A stretch of DNA of 64,000 nt from NCBI RefSeq assembly GCF_003258705.1, contig NZ_CP029480.1, positions 4,278,001-4,342,000 of the forward strand, given 5' to 3'. The stretch comes from Arcticibacterium luteifluviistationis (GTDB taxonomy: Bacteria > Bacteroidota > Bacteroidia > Cytophagales > Spirosomataceae). The translations under genes and the position numbers were made by a program. The notes under the pieces were generated by a model. The model worked only from the letters and a program-made list of their open reading frames with translations. It was not told the DNA's origin and did not search any database. Below are positions 27,605 to 37,630 of this stretch, in pieces; the first letter of the stretch is position 1; the number at the start of each line of letters is the position of its first letter.

Positions 27605-28942
27605 GTGGCAGAGAAACTTACGATTATAGGAGGAGGAATGACTGGTCTTACGGCAGCCTATTTGGCGGCAAAAAAAGGGCAGAAGGTTCAGATAGTGGAA
27701 GGAAGCGACAAAATAGGTGGCCTGCTAAATACTTTTGAAATAGGAGGGAATCAATTAGAGCATTATTATCATCACTTCTTCACACAAGATGCAGAATTAC
27801 ACTGGCTGCTAAAAGAACTTAATATTGCCGAGCAAACAGGTTACTATAATACCTCTATGGGGGTTTTTAGAGACGGAAAACTCTATGGCTTTAACGGAAT
27901 AATTGATTTACTAAAGTTTAAACCTGCAAACCTATTTGATAAATTTAGATGGGGTTTAACGTCCCTTTATTTAGGAAAGGTGGCAGACCCAACCAAAAAT
28001 GAAAATGTATCAACCCTAGAATGGTTTTATAAGTATGCAGGAAAAGGCATGACGAATGCCCTTTGGAAGCCCATGTTGGATATTAAGTTTGGGCCATATG
28101 CAGACAAAGTGCCGCTTACTTGGATGATTGGCCGACTGGCTCAAAGACTTAACTCTAGAAAGGGTGGAGACGAGCGACTAGCATATATTAAAGGAAGTTG
28201 GAAAACACTTCTAGATACCATGAAAGCGGAGCTAGAAAAGCTAGGTGTGGAGATTATTACAAATGAGCCTGTAACTGAGCTTATGGTGGAGAATAATCAA
28301 ATAAAAGGAATTAAAACTAAGTCCTTAGAGATTAGCGGAGGTAAATATTTAGTAACCATTCCTTCTATTTTCTTTGACAAAGTAAAAGGTCTGCCTGCCG
28401 ACTTTGGCGGAAAGAATATTGAATACTTTGGGGCGGTCTGCACCATTTTAGAACTTAAGAAATCGCTAAGTGATATTTATTGGATGAATGTGGCAGATGA
28501 TGGCTTCCCGTTTGGAGGAATTATTGAGCATACCAACATGATACCGAAAGAGGAGTATAATGGCTCTCATATAGTTTATCTTTCTAGGTATTTTGCCATG
28601 AGTGAAGATTTGGCCAATATGAATGAAGAGGAAATTAAAAAGGTAATGGTGCCGCCATTGAAGAAAATCAATCCAGAGTTTTCTGAAGACTGGATTAAAA
28701 ACGTATTTGTGTTCAAAACTAATACAGCGGCTACCGTTTGTGATTTGAATTTCTCTGAAAAAGTACCAGCTTGTAAAACGGATATTGAAGGATTATATGT
28801 GGCTAATATGACGCATATTTATCCAGACGAAAGAAGTACTAATAACTCTATTCGTGTAGCTGCCGAAGCCTGTAAGGTGATGGGAATTGATACTTCAGAT
28901 GTTCCATATGGTGCATCTTTATCTGGGAAGATAGGTTTCTAG
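27605..28942 (+). CDS. FAD-dependent oxidoreductase, HemY/amine oxidase-like (NAD(P)-binding Rossmann)
   Basis: 445 residues with GTG start; the dinucleotide-binding motif IIGGGMTGL begins at residue 7, so no upstream start is needed. The acidic end of strand 2 (QIVEGSDKIGG) and a C-terminal FAD contact region (EGLYVANMTHIYPDERSTN) are present. This COG1232-like family is frequent in cell-surface glycan loci, where it may act on sugar rings or lipid carriers in the manner of UDP-galactopyranose mutase; the reaction is unknown. It is separated by 2 bases from the Rieske gene, so the two are translationally linked. A bidirectional terminator follows. Confidence 0.8.
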   Translation: MAEKLTIIGGGMTGLTAAYLAAKKGQKVQIVEGSDKIGGLLNTFEIGGNQLEHYYHHFFTQDAELHWLLKELNIAEQTGYYNTSMGVFRDGKLYGFNGIIDLLKFKPANLFDKFRWGLTSLYLGKVADPTKNENVSTLEWFYKYAGKGMTNALWKPMLDIKFGPYADKVPLTWMIGRLAQRLNSRKGGDERLAYIKGSWKTLLDTMKAELEKLGVEIITNEPVTELMVENNQIKGIKTKSLEISGGKYLVTIPSIFFDKVKGLPADFGGKNIEYFGAVCTILELKKSLSDIYWMNVADDGFPFGGIIEHTNMIPKEEYNGSHIVYLSRYFAMSEDLANMNEEEIKKVMVPPLKKINPEFSEDWIKNVFVFKTNTAATVCDLNFSEKVPACKTDIEGLYVANMTHIYPDERSTNNSIRVAAEACKVMGIDTSDVPYGASLSGKIGF

Positions 28943-28965
28943 AAATCCTTAGAATAAGGCATTAA

Positions 28966-28997
28966 AAAAGGATTCTCGTAAGAGAATCCTTTTCTTT
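28966..28997. terminator. Bidirectional terminator between converging genes
   Basis: A perfect 12-bp stem AAAAGGATTCTC / GAGAATCCTTTT with a GTAA loop and T-rich flanks on both strands. It serves both the FAD oxidoreductase and lgt. Confidence 0.9.
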
Positions 28998-29018
28998 TAT
29001 AATTTGATGGTGTTTTCT

Positions 29019-29849
29019 TTATGAAACCCCGTTCAATTTCTTTTTGGCGTTTTCATTGGCCTTAAAGAGTAGGAATATTCCAAATAGTACCATTGGAATA
29101 CTCAGAATCTGACCCATGTTTAAAGACATGCCTTCTTCAAAAGCTTCTTGGTTTTCCTTTAAGAACTCATAAAAGAATCTTAAAACAAAAATCCAAACGA
29201 AGAAGATTCCTGAAAGCAAACCGTCTGGTAAATTAGCTTTGTATTTATTCCAAAGGCTGTACATAATCACAAACAGCACTAAGCATGATAGTGCTTCATA
29301 AAGCTGCGATGGGTGTCTTGGAACCTGAGCAAACTCAAAGTTTCTTAAAAAGTTAAATGCCCAGGGCACATCTGTAGGCTTACCTACTATCTCAGAGTTC
29401 ATCAAGTTTCCAAAACGGATGAAAAAGCCAACAAGAGCTACTGTCACCGCTACGCGGTCTAGTATCCATAAAAAAGATTGGTCTGCTCGTTTCCTAGAAT
29501 AGAACCATAAAGCGAATACGATACCGAATCCAGCTCCATGACTAGCCAAGCCAGCATAAGGAGGAATCAGCATGTCTGCCATAAATTTCAGAGGGTCTTC
29601 GCCAAAGTGCTGCCATTCGTAAAATACATAATGACCAATTCTAGCTCCAAGAACAGTCGCTAAAATCATGGTTAGTAAAAGAGCGTCTAGGTCTTTCTCT
29701 GGCTTACCTTCTTCTTTAAAGATTTTGGTAATAACCTGATAGCCTAAGAGGAAACCTCCGGCAAACATAAGACCGTACCATCGAAGCTCGAATTCTCCAA
29801 TTTTAATAATAGTGGGATTGATGTCCCAAATGATTTCAGCTAGTAACAT
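29019..29849 (-). CDS. lgt: Phosphatidylglycerol-prolipoprotein diacylglyceryl transferase
   Basis: 276 residues and about seven membrane helices, typical for Lgt. It attaches diacylglycerol to the lipobox cysteine of prolipoproteins in the inner membrane, the first step of lipoprotein maturation. The family signature is seen as RFGNLMNSEIVGKPTDVPW, with ELRWYGLMFAGGF near the N-terminus and RHPSQLYEA further on. Several lipoproteins in the window would be substrates. It has no operon partner here. Confidence 0.96.
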   Translation of the reverse strand: MLLAEIIWDINPTIIKIGEFELRWYGLMFAGGFLLGYQVITKIFKEEGKPEKDLDALLLTMILATVLGARIGHYVFYEWQHFGEDPLKFMADMLIPPYAGLASHGAGFGIVFALWFYSRKRADQSFLWILDRVAVTVALVGFFIRFGNLMNSEIVGKPTDVPWAFNFLRNFEFAQVPRHPSQLYEALSCLVLFVIMYSLWNKYKANLPDGLLSGIFFVWIFVLRFFYEFLKENQEAFEEGMSLNMGQILSIPMVLFGIFLLFKANENAKKKLNGVS

Positions 29850-30071
29850 ATTGACATTTTATTGATGTAAAATTAGCCCTTTATTAACAAATTGAACAAA
29901 ATTCTTGTGATTCTTGACTGCTTTGTAGAATTTTGAATCACAATGACAGATAAAAGTCAATTACATATTACGTCATCTACATTTTTCGCCGCTAGTCGAC
30001 GAATTCGCCGTGTCTAATTTAAAAGATACGGAATACTTCATTTATATATTTTTTGAACTTAAAATTTTCTC

Positions 30072-31040
30072 ATGCAAGCCATCAAAGTAGGTATCATTGG
30101 TGGGGCGGGTTATACTGGAGGAGAACTTCTAAGAATCCTTATTAACCACCCTAACGTCGAAATTGTTTTTATTAATTCTGTAAGTCAAGTAGGCAAATTA
30201 GCCTCTGATACACATAAAGACCTTTTTGGAGAAACGGATTTACGCTTTTCTAATGAGAAGAATTTTGAAGCGGTAGATGTTATTTTTCTTTGTTCGGGCC
30301 ATGGTCAATCAGAGAAGTTTTTGAAAGAAAACGAAGTGCCGATAACAGTAAAAATCATTGACTTAAGCACAGACTTTCGTGACGAAAGCGAGGGCTTTAC
30401 TTATGGTTTGCCGGAGCTACAAAAAGAGAAAATTGAAGCAAGTCATAAAATTGCAAACCCAGGTTGTTTTGCTACTTCAATCCAATTAGCTGTTTTGCCT
30501 TTGGCCAAAGCAGGTTTGTTAACTGATGACCTTCACGTGAGTGCTGTTACTGGTTCTACTGGAGCGGGTCAATCACCAAGTGCTACAGGCCATTTCAGTT
30601 GGAGGAATAGTAATATCTCAGTTTACAAGGCTTTTACGCACCAGCATTTAAAAGAAATTACGCAGAGTTTGAAATCTCTTCAGGCTAGTTTTGATACTAC
30701 TATTAATTTTATTCCATATCGCGGAAATTTCACGCGTGGTATTATGGCAAATGTGTACACTAGCTTTAATGGTACTTTAGAAGAAGCTACGGAATTGTTT
30801 ACTTCTTTCTACAAAGACGCTCCATTTGTACATGTTTCTGAAAATACCATTGACCTAAAAATGGTGGTCAATACCAATAAATGTGTTCTTCAATTACAAA
30901 AACACGAAGACAAACTATTGGTAACAAGTATTATTGACAATTTGACCAAAGGTGCTTCAGGGCAAGCGGTACAAAACATGAACTTAATTTTTGGTTTAGA
31001 AGAAACTACTGGGCTACATCTTAAACCGGTAGGTTTTTAA
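30072..31040 (+). CDS. argC: N-acetyl-gamma-glutamyl-phosphate reductase
   Basis: 322 residues. NADP-binding VGIIGGAGYTGGELLR at residues 6-21, catalytic C132 in NPGCFATS and the histidine in THQHLKEI. It reduces N-acyl-glutamyl-5-phosphate to the semialdehyde in arginine synthesis; in many Bacteroidota the acyl group is succinyl, which the sequence here cannot decide. argD follows after 29 bases. The 222-base upstream region shows no clear promoter motif. Confidence 0.95.
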   Translation: MQAIKVGIIGGAGYTGGELLRILINHPNVEIVFINSVSQVGKLASDTHKDLFGETDLRFSNEKNFEAVDVIFLCSGHGQSEKFLKENEVPITVKIIDLSTDFRDESEGFTYGLPELQKEKIEASHKIANPGCFATSIQLAVLPLAKAGLLTDDLHVSAVTGSTGAGQSPSATGHFSWRNSNISVYKAFTHQHLKEITQSLKSLQASFDTTINFIPYRGNFTRGIMANVYTSFNGTLEEATELFTSFYKDAPFVHVSENTIDLKMVVNTNKCVLQLQKHEDKLLVTSIIDNLTKGASGQAVQNMNLIFGLEETTGLHLKPVGF

Positions 31041-31069
31041 TAAATCAAATCAATTTTAAAAACATTCAA

Positions 31070-32197
31070 ATGAAGACATTCAACGTTTATCCAGTATACG
31101 ATATTACGCCAGTAAAAGCGGCAGGTTCAAAACTTTGGGACGATAAAGGAGTAGAGTATTTAGACCTATATGGAGGGCATGCGGTAATCTCAATTGGCCA
31201 TTCGCATCCACATTATGTCAAAGCCATTCAGGAGCAAGTTGGTAAATTGGGCTTTTACTCTAATTCGGTAAAAATGCCTTTGCAAGATGAGCTGGCGTTA
31301 AAGCTTGGAGAATTATCAGGCTTGCCAGATTACAGTCTGTTTTTGGCAAACTCAGGAGCAGAAGCAAATGAAAATGCTCTAAAATTAGCCTCTTTTCAAA
31401 ACGGAAGAAAAAACATTATAGCCTTTTCAAAAGGTTTTCATGGAAGAACATCTGCAGCAGTTGCTGTAACCGATAACCCTAAAATTCAGGCTCCTATAAA
31501 TTTCTCGGAGCACGTAACTATCCTTCCTTTTAATGATGTGGAAGCTGTCAAGGCTGCCATTAATGGAGACACCTGTGCGGTGATTATGGAAGGAATTCAG
31601 GGAGTTGGTGGTGTAAACGTGGCTACGGAGGAATTTCAAAAGGCAATTAGAGACGCATGTGATGAGCATGGAGCTGTTTATATTCATGATAGCGTACAGT
31701 GTGGTTACGGTAGGTCAGGGGATTTCTTTAGCTTTCAAGACACAGATATAAAGCCAGACATTATTTCTATGGCAAAAGGAATGGGGAATGGCTTTCCTGT
31801 AGGTGGTATTCTTATTTCTCCAAAGTTTGAGGCTAAGTTCGGAATGCTTGGAACCACTTTTGGCGGGAATCATTTAGCTTGTGCCGCTGCTATTGCCGTT
31901 TTAGACGTGCTAAAATCGGAGAATTTAATTGTCAATGCGAAGGTTCTAGGAGATTATGTTTTAGAAAGTTTAAAGCCTTTAGAGGAAGCAGGTAAAATAA
32001 AAGAACTCAGAGGAAAAGGCTTGATGATAGGCATAGAGCTAGACTACCCAATAAAAGAAATTAGAGAGAAATTGATTTTTGAAGATAAAATTTTCGTTGG
32101 AGCTTCTGGAACAAACACCCTAAGATTATTGCCAAGTTTAGGTGTTCAGAAAGACGAGTTAGATAGGTTTATTGACGCCTTGAAGGGTTATCTCTAA
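31070..32197 (+). CDS. argD: Acylornithine aminotransferase, class III PLP enzyme
   Basis: 375 residues. PLP-lysine K236 in SMAKGMGNGFPVGG, phosphate-binding NSGAEANENALKLA at 95-108, and D207 binding the pyridine nitrogen. The usual DE(V/I)Q motif reads DSVQ, with serine replacing the glutamate, an oddity within class III transaminases. With argC it forms a two-gene arginine unit; the rest of the pathway lies elsewhere. Confidence 0.9.
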   Translation: MKTFNVYPVYDITPVKAAGSKLWDDKGVEYLDLYGGHAVISIGHSHPHYVKAIQEQVGKLGFYSNSVKMPLQDELALKLGELSGLPDYSLFLANSGAEANENALKLASFQNGRKNIIAFSKGFHGRTSAAVAVTDNPKIQAPINFSEHVTILPFNDVEAVKAAINGDTCAVIMEGIQGVGGVNVATEEFQKAIRDACDEHGAVYIHDSVQCGYGRSGDFFSFQDTDIKPDIISMAKGMGNGFPVGGILISPKFEAKFGMLGTTFGGNHLACAAAIAVLDVLKSENLIVNAKVLGDYVLESLKPLEEAGKIKELRGKGLMIGIELDYPIKEIREKLIFEDKIFVGASGTNTLRLLPSLGVQKDELDRFIDALKGYL

Positions 32198-32370
32198 GGT
32201 TTTATGATATTTTTTTCATCCATTTAAAATCAAATCTCATCGACTACAAAGAGCTTAGGTCTTTTCTCTTAGGACTTTTGTCTTGTTTTGCTTGAAATTA
32301 AAGGTCTGTCATGTGTTGTCAGTAAAAGCTTTTTGTAGATTTCGTTTGGTAAATAAAAGTTCTATTCGAA

Positions 32371-34038
32371 ATGAAATCTAACAGACGCAAGTTTTTTAAG
32401 CGTGCAGCTACAGGTGCGGCCACTTTGGGCGTGGCGGCTTCAGGCTTTTCTTTAGCCTCTTGTAATAAGCCTCATACGGTAGCATGTGATGTGGCTACTG
32501 GTGATGATCCCATTCTTCAAATGGGTGAAGGAATAGCTGTGGTTAACACCACAAATGGAGATGTTCAGGGTTTTAAACTTCGAGGTATAAACACTTTTCT
32601 TGGAATTCCTTATGGTGCTAATACAGCAGGCGAAAACCGTTTTATGCCTCCTAAGAAACCAGAACCATGGACAGATATAAAGCCGGTATGGTGGTGGGGG
32701 AATTCAGCTCCGCAGCAAATGGCGGGAAGATACAGTAACCCTGGGTCAACCTTTTTGGACCATTGGAATTATGATGAACTAAGTGAAGATTGTCTCAAGT
32801 TAAACATATGGTCGCCGGAAGTAAACGATAAAGTAAAGCGACCAGTATTGGTCTGGCTTCATGGTGGCGGTTTTAGAAACGGCAACGCTATAGAGCAGGA
32901 TGGATATCATGGTGAAAACCTAAGTAGGAAGGGAGATATGGTTTTTTGCTCTTTAAATCATAGGTTAGGACCAATGGGCTTTACCAATTTAGCTGATGTG
33001 GCTGGCTCTAAGTTTATTTCTTCAGGGAATGTGGGCATGTTAGATATTGTTTTTGCCTTAAAATGGGTGAGAGACAATATTGAAAACTTTGGCGGAGACC
33101 CTGATAATGTAACCATCATGGGACAATCTGGGGGTGGTGCTAAAGTTTGTATGCTAATGGCCATGCCTTCGGCCGAAGGTCTTTTTCATAAAGCGGTTCC
33201 CCTGAGTGGCTCTAGTATAAATGCTCAGCCAAAAGCTGATTCAGAAAAATTAGGAGCTTATGTTTGGAAGGAAGCAGGAGGAAGTATTGAAAAACTACAG
33301 GAAATGCCTTGGCAAGAGTTTTTAGACTTGAGTAATATTGCGGCCGAAAAATTCAAGGAAGAAGTAGCGGAAACAGAGGGTAGAAGAGGTGGTTTTACCC
33401 CAGTAGAAAATGGTATTGATATTCCTTTGGGTGAGTTCTTTTCGGATCCAGAAGGTCTTTCTACTAATATTCCGATGATGATTTGTACTACATTTCATGA
33501 GTGGTCACCTAGTAAAAGAAATCCTAGTTTAGAGGAGATTGACTTTAACGGTGTTGTTAGTGAGTTAAAGGGAAAATATGGCGAAAAGTCTGCTGAAATC
33601 TTAAAGGCTTTTAGAAATGATTTCCCAAAAGCAACGCCTATTGAAATATATGGGATGATAATGAGCTCTAGAGAGTCTGTTATCAAAACGGCAAACGCTA
33701 AGATTAATCAAAACTCGTCAGTTTACTTAGCATGGTTTGGGTGGCAACCACCTCATCTTGACGGTACGTTGAAGGCATTTCACTGTTTAGATATTTGCTT
33801 TTGGTTTGATAATACTGATTTAATGTACACGCATACCGGGGGAGGGTCAAGACCTAGAGTTTTAGGAGACAAAATGTCTGAAGCTTTGGTGCATTTTATG
33901 AAAACAGGAAACCCAAATGGTTCAAGTTTGCCTATTTGGCCTAAATATTCCAAAGAAGAAGGAGAGACAATGATTCTGAATGATGTTTGTGAAGTCAAAA
34001 GAAATCCAGACGCTGAAGCCAGAGCTTCTTTGAGTTAA
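32371..34038 (+). CDS. Tat-exported carboxylesterase-family lipoprotein
   Basis: 555 residues. The N-terminus SNRRKFFKRAATGAATLG is a twin-arginine signal, and SLASC with cysteine 31 is a lipobox, so the protein is probably a Tat-dependent lipoprotein. The alpha/beta-hydrolase domain has the oxyanion motif WLHGGGFRNG (162-171) and nucleophile S253 in GQSGGGAK, where most relatives have GESAG. GVPYG-like FLGIPYGANT near residue 77 supports type B carboxylesterase membership. Substrate unknown. It lies 22 bases before a metallo-hydrolase gene, so the two are likely co-transcribed. Confidence 0.85.
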   Translation: MKSNRRKFFKRAATGAATLGVAASGFSLASCNKPHTVACDVATGDDPILQMGEGIAVVNTTNGDVQGFKLRGINTFLGIPYGANTAGENRFMPPKKPEPWTDIKPVWWWGNSAPQQMAGRYSNPGSTFLDHWNYDELSEDCLKLNIWSPEVNDKVKRPVLVWLHGGGFRNGNAIEQDGYHGENLSRKGDMVFCSLNHRLGPMGFTNLADVAGSKFISSGNVGMLDIVFALKWVRDNIENFGGDPDNVTIMGQSGGGAKVCMLMAMPSAEGLFHKAVPLSGSSINAQPKADSEKLGAYVWKEAGGSIEKLQEMPWQEFLDLSNIAAEKFKEEVAETEGRRGGFTPVENGIDIPLGEFFSDPEGLSTNIPMMICTTFHEWSPSKRNPSLEEIDFNGVVSELKGKYGEKSAEILKAFRNDFPKATPIEIYGMIMSSRESVIKTANAKINQNSSVYLAWFGWQPPHLDGTLKAFHCLDICFWFDNTDLMYTHTGGGSRPRVLGDKMSEALVHFMKTGNPNGSSLPIWPKYSKEEGETMILNDVCEVKRNPDAEARASLS

Positions 34039-34060
34039 TTTATGTCAAACCGAAATTAGG

Positions 34061-34810
34061 ATGAAAAGAATTACGTTGACTTGTTTTCTGGCGATATGGG
34101 CTTTGGTGAGTATGGCTCAGTCAGACTTGCTTCCTTCAAAAAAGGGAGGTATTAAAATGACACCAATTTTTCATGCCACGCTTGTGTTAGAGTGGAATGG
34201 TAAAACGGTTTATGTAGACCCATATAACGGAGCCGATGGTTTCAAATCTTTTTCTGATGCGGACATAATTGTGATTACCCATGCCCATGGAGACCACATG
34301 AATTTAGAGACTTTAAAAAGGCTCAATTTAAAGAAAACAACAGTTTTTGCTCCTGAATCGGTAGTTTCAGAAATATCAAGTTTGCCATTTCAAGAAATCA
34401 TTTCTATTAAGAATGGTGAAACAGATACAAAGTATGGAATAGAAATAGAAGCTTTGCCAATGTATAATCTCCCAGAAGACGAAACATCGAGACATAAAAA
34501 AGGCTGGGGTAATGGTTACATTTTAACACTTGGTGGGCAACGCTTATATTTCTCTGGTGATACAGAGGATATTCCTGAGATGAGAAATCTAAAGGATATT
34601 GATTATGCTTTTGTTTGCATGAATTTACCATATACCATGGACATTGATGAAGCAGCGTCTGCCGTTTTAGACTTTAAACCAAAACATATGTATCCATTCC
34701 ATTTCAGAGGAGGTGGAGGTACGTTTGCCGATGTTGAAAAATTTAAGGAGATGGTAATGTCCAAGAACGCCAAAATTGATGTGAGGCTAAGAGATTGGTA
34801 TAAAAACTAG
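34061..34810 (+). CDS. Exported metallo-beta-lactamase-fold hydrolase
   Basis: 249 residues with signal peptide (MKRITLTCFLAIWALVSMAQ). The MBL metal motif THAHGDH is at ~76-82, and further zinc-site elements LYFSGDTED and YPFHFRG follow. It resembles the UlaG/UPF0173-like group of the MBL superfamily, here secreted to the periplasm. No substrate can be named. It shares a probable transcript with the preceding esterase. Confidence 0.85.
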   Translation: MKRITLTCFLAIWALVSMAQSDLLPSKKGGIKMTPIFHATLVLEWNGKTVYVDPYNGADGFKSFSDADIIVITHAHGDHMNLETLKRLNLKKTTVFAPESVVSEISSLPFQEIISIKNGETDTKYGIEIEALPMYNLPEDETSRHKKGWGNGYILTLGGQRLYFSGDTEDIPEMRNLKDIDYAFVCMNLPYTMDIDEAASAVLDFKPKHMYPFHFRGGGGTFADVEKFKEMVMSKNAKIDVRLRDWYKN

Positions 34811-34943
34811 TCAAAGCCAGTGGCAAGTCTCTTCTTGTCAAATACCTCAAAATATTAATCGCATGTTTTAGTTCGTTAATTTAGAAATAGGACGATTCCG
34901 TCTTAAATTGCTAAACTTCAAAGAACAAACAGAAACGATTAAT

Positions 34944-36452
34944 ATGAAAAACCACGAGGTAAAAGTATACCCCTCAAAATATGGTCTTAAAAAAGAAGAT
35001 CAACTCGCGTGGAAACTAGCAGCTTTAGTTACGGATAATGTACCCATAAGTAAAGAGGTAGAAGCCATGGTTATCAATCGGATAATTGATAATGCTTCGG
35101 TAGCAGTTGCTTCATTAAACAGAGAACCCATTATAAATGCTAGAGCTCAAGCCCTAGCTCACGCAAGAACAGACAAAGGTGCTTCCATTTTTGGTTTGTC
35201 AAGCGATATTAAAGTACATGCCGAATGGGCTGCATGGGCAAACTGCGTAGCGGTAAGGGAATTAGATTATCATGATACTTATTTGGCGGCAGACTATTCC
35301 CATCCAGGAGATAGTATACCTGCTGTTTTGGCGGTAGCACAGCAGCTTGGCTTAGGTGGCGAAGCTTTACTTAGAGGAATTGTGGCTTCGTACGAAGTAC
35401 ATGTCAATTTGGTAAAAGGTATTTGTTTGCACGAGCACAAGATTGACCACGTAGCTCACCTTTGTCCTGCTCAGGCGGCAGGCGTTTGTGCTCTTTTAGG
35501 CTTAGATACCGAAACTACTTATCAAGCTATTCAGCAAGCATTGCACGTTAGTATAAGTACTCGTCAGTCTCGTAAGGGAGAGATTTCTAGCTGGAAAGCT
35601 TATGTACCTGCTCATGGAGCCAAATTGGCGATTGAAGCGGTAGACAGAGCTATGCGTGGAGAAGGAAGTCCATCACCCATTTATGAAGGAGAAGATTCTG
35701 TGATTGCATGGATTTTAGATGGTCCAGATGCTAATTATATAGTGCCTTTGCCAGAGAAAGGAGAAGAGAAAAGAGCGATTCTAGAAACATATACAAAGGA
35801 GCATTCGGCGGAATATCAATCGCAAGCCTTAATTGATTTGGCTTTTAGAATGCGTGAAAAGGTCAGTGACTTTTCTCAGATAAAAAATATCCTAATAGAG
35901 ACTTCGCATCATACGCATTATGTGATAGGTACTGGAGCAAACGACCCGCAAAAGATGGACCCAAATAGCTCTAGAGAAACATTAGATCATAGCATCATGT
36001 ACATTTTCACGGTGGCTCTGGAAGATGGTTTTTGGCATCATGAAAAATCTTATGCCAGAGAGCGAGCTAATCGAGCAGAGACGGTGAAGCTTTGGCATAA
36101 GGTAGAAACCATTGAAAAAGAAAAGTGGACAAAACTTTATCACGACAAAGACCCAGATAAAAAGGCCTTTGGCGGAAGAGTTATAATAACCATGATTAAT
36201 GGCGAAGTTATTTCTGACGAATTAGAAAGAGCGAATGCTCACCCTGCTGGTGCTATTCCGTTTGTGAGAGAAAACTATATCAAGAAGTTTGACATGCTTA
36301 CGGAAAGCATTATTGACAAAGCGGAGCGTGATAGATTTATAGGTTTGGCAGAAAACTTATCAAAACTAAGTGCCGAGGAGGTTCTACAACTAAATGTACT
36401 GGCTCCGAAGGGTTACGTTGTAGAATCAAAAATTAAAGGAATTTTCGGATGA
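34944..36452 (+). CDS. prpD: 2-methylcitrate dehydratase
   Basis: 502 residues from the ATG at 34944; the longer frame begins with TTG at 34908. MmgE/PrpD family with the characteristic segments [45 protein letters not shown] and [19 protein letters not shown]. It dehydrates 2-methylcitrate to 2-methyl-cis-aconitate in propionyl-CoA catabolism. It overlaps prpB by 4 bases (ATGA), a typical coupled pair. Confidence 0.95.
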   Translation: MKNHEVKVYPSKYGLKKEDQLAWKLAALVTDNVPISKEVEAMVINRIIDNASVAVASLNREPIINARAQALAHARTDKGASIFGLSSDIKVHAEWAAWANCVAVRELDYHDTYLAADYSHPGDSIPAVLAVAQQLGLGGEALLRGIVASYEVHVNLVKGICLHEHKIDHVAHLCPAQAAGVCALLGLDTETTYQAIQQALHVSISTRQSRKGEISSWKAYVPAHGAKLAIEAVDRAMRGEGSPSPIYEGEDSVIAWILDGPDANYIVPLPEKGEEKRAILETYTKEHSAEYQSQALIDLAFRMREKVSDFSQIKNILIETSHHTHYVIGTGANDPQKMDPNSSRETLDHSIMYIFTVALEDGFWHHEKSYARERANRAETVKLWHKVETIEKEKWTKLYHDKDPDKKAFGGRVIITMINGEVISDELERANAHPAGAIPFVRENYIKKFDMLTESIIDKAERDRFIGLAENLSKLSAEEVLQLNVLAPKGYVVESKIKGIFG

Positions 36453-37345
36453 TAACGAATCAAATTAGTCCTTACGTCAAAAGAGAGAATTTTGTAAAGG
36501 CTCTTAATTCTGGAAAATTACTACGTTTTCCTGGAGCTTATAATCCTATGGTGGCCATGCTGATTGAGCAAAAAGGCTTTGAGGGCGTTTATGTTTCTGG
36601 TGCTGTAATGGCAAATTCTATGGGTTTGCCTGATATTGGCTTTACTACCATGACGGAAGTTTGTCTGTTTGCTTCGCAAATAGCGAGAATAACGGCTTTG
36701 CCAACCTTAATGGATATTGACACCGGATTTGGCGAAAGCATGAACGTAGCACGCTGTATTCAGGAAATAGAGCATGCTGGTTTATCGGCTTGCCACATGG
36801 AAGACCAGGTCAACCCTAAACGCTGCGGTCATTTAGATAATAAGACCATTGTCCCTGTCAATGAAATGGTGCAGAAGATTCAAACGGCTGCTAAAGCAAA
36901 GTCCGACCCTAATTTTATGATTATGGCAAGAACGGACGCTAGAGCTTCAGAAGGTTTGGAGAAGACCATTGACCGAATGAAAGCTTATGTAGATGCAGGT
37001 GCAGATATGATTTTTCCTGAAGCCATGTATTCTGAGGCCGATTTTGAAGCCGTTAGGAAAGCAGTTTCTGTACCAATTTTGGCAAATATGACGGAGTTTG
37101 GTAAGTCAAAACTTTTGAACACTACCCAGCTTTCTAACTTAGGTGTCAATGTGGTGATTTACCCGGTTACCACACAAAGACTGGCTATGAAAGCCGTGGA
37201 AGATGGTTTAGATACCATAAAAGAGAAAGGAACACAGGAGGACTTACTGGACAAAATGCAAACGAGAAAAAGACTCTACGAGGTCTTGAAGTACGAAGAC
37301 TACAATGCTTTTGATAGTCAGATATATAATTTTAAGTTGGAATAA
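36449..37345 (+). CDS. prpB: 2-methylisocitrate lyase
   Basis: 298 residues, isocitrate lyase superfamily. The signature KRCGH is at 124-128 and the Mg-binding MDIDTGFGE around 88-96. The product splits methylisocitrate into succinate and pyruvate. Start ATG lies within the prpD stop. prpC follows after a 285-base gap that contains repeat-like hairpins. Confidence 0.96.
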   Translation: MITNQISPYVKRENFVKALNSGKLLRFPGAYNPMVAMLIEQKGFEGVYVSGAVMANSMGLPDIGFTTMTEVCLFASQIARITALPTLMDIDTGFGESMNVARCIQEIEHAGLSACHMEDQVNPKRCGHLDNKTIVPVNEMVQKIQTAAKAKSDPNFMIMARTDARASEGLEKTIDRMKAYVDAGADMIFPEAMYSEADFEAVRKAVSVPILANMTEFGKSKLLNTTQLSNLGVNVVIYPVTTQRLAMKAVEDGLDTIKEKGTQEDLLDKMQTRKRLYEVLKYEDYNAFDSQIYNFKLE

Positions 37346-37630
37346 GGCTCGATCTCACCCTTGCCCTTTCCAAGGGAGAGGGGATTAGATTATTGAGTTA
37401 TAAATTCCTTGAAACTAAATTTAGTGCTTAGCGTGAAAATGAATTTCTCTTTTTAAAGAGATTGACAGTTATTCCATTTTTACCGTGGCATTTTAAATTT
37501 GGCCACTTTTTTTGGTTACATTTTTTGTGGTAAAAAAAGTAACTGCTGTCCGCATAGGACAACGAAGAATAAGGAAACTATCAACTTCCGATCACTTGAA
37601 TAATAACAAACATCAACAAACCCTATAAAA
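37346..37630. repeat. Intergenic hairpin/REP-like region between prpB and prpC
   Basis: Three secondary-structure units: a CCCTTG / CAAGGG hairpin with flanking CCC/GGGG tracts near 37355-37385, a GTTACATTTTTT / AAAAAAAGTAAC hairpin at 37515-37543 with a 4-5 nt loop, and a GTCC / GGAC hairpin at 37548-37560. The first resembles the palindromic intergenic repeats dispersed in many Gram-negative genomes. No coding sequence is seen. Confidence 0.55.
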
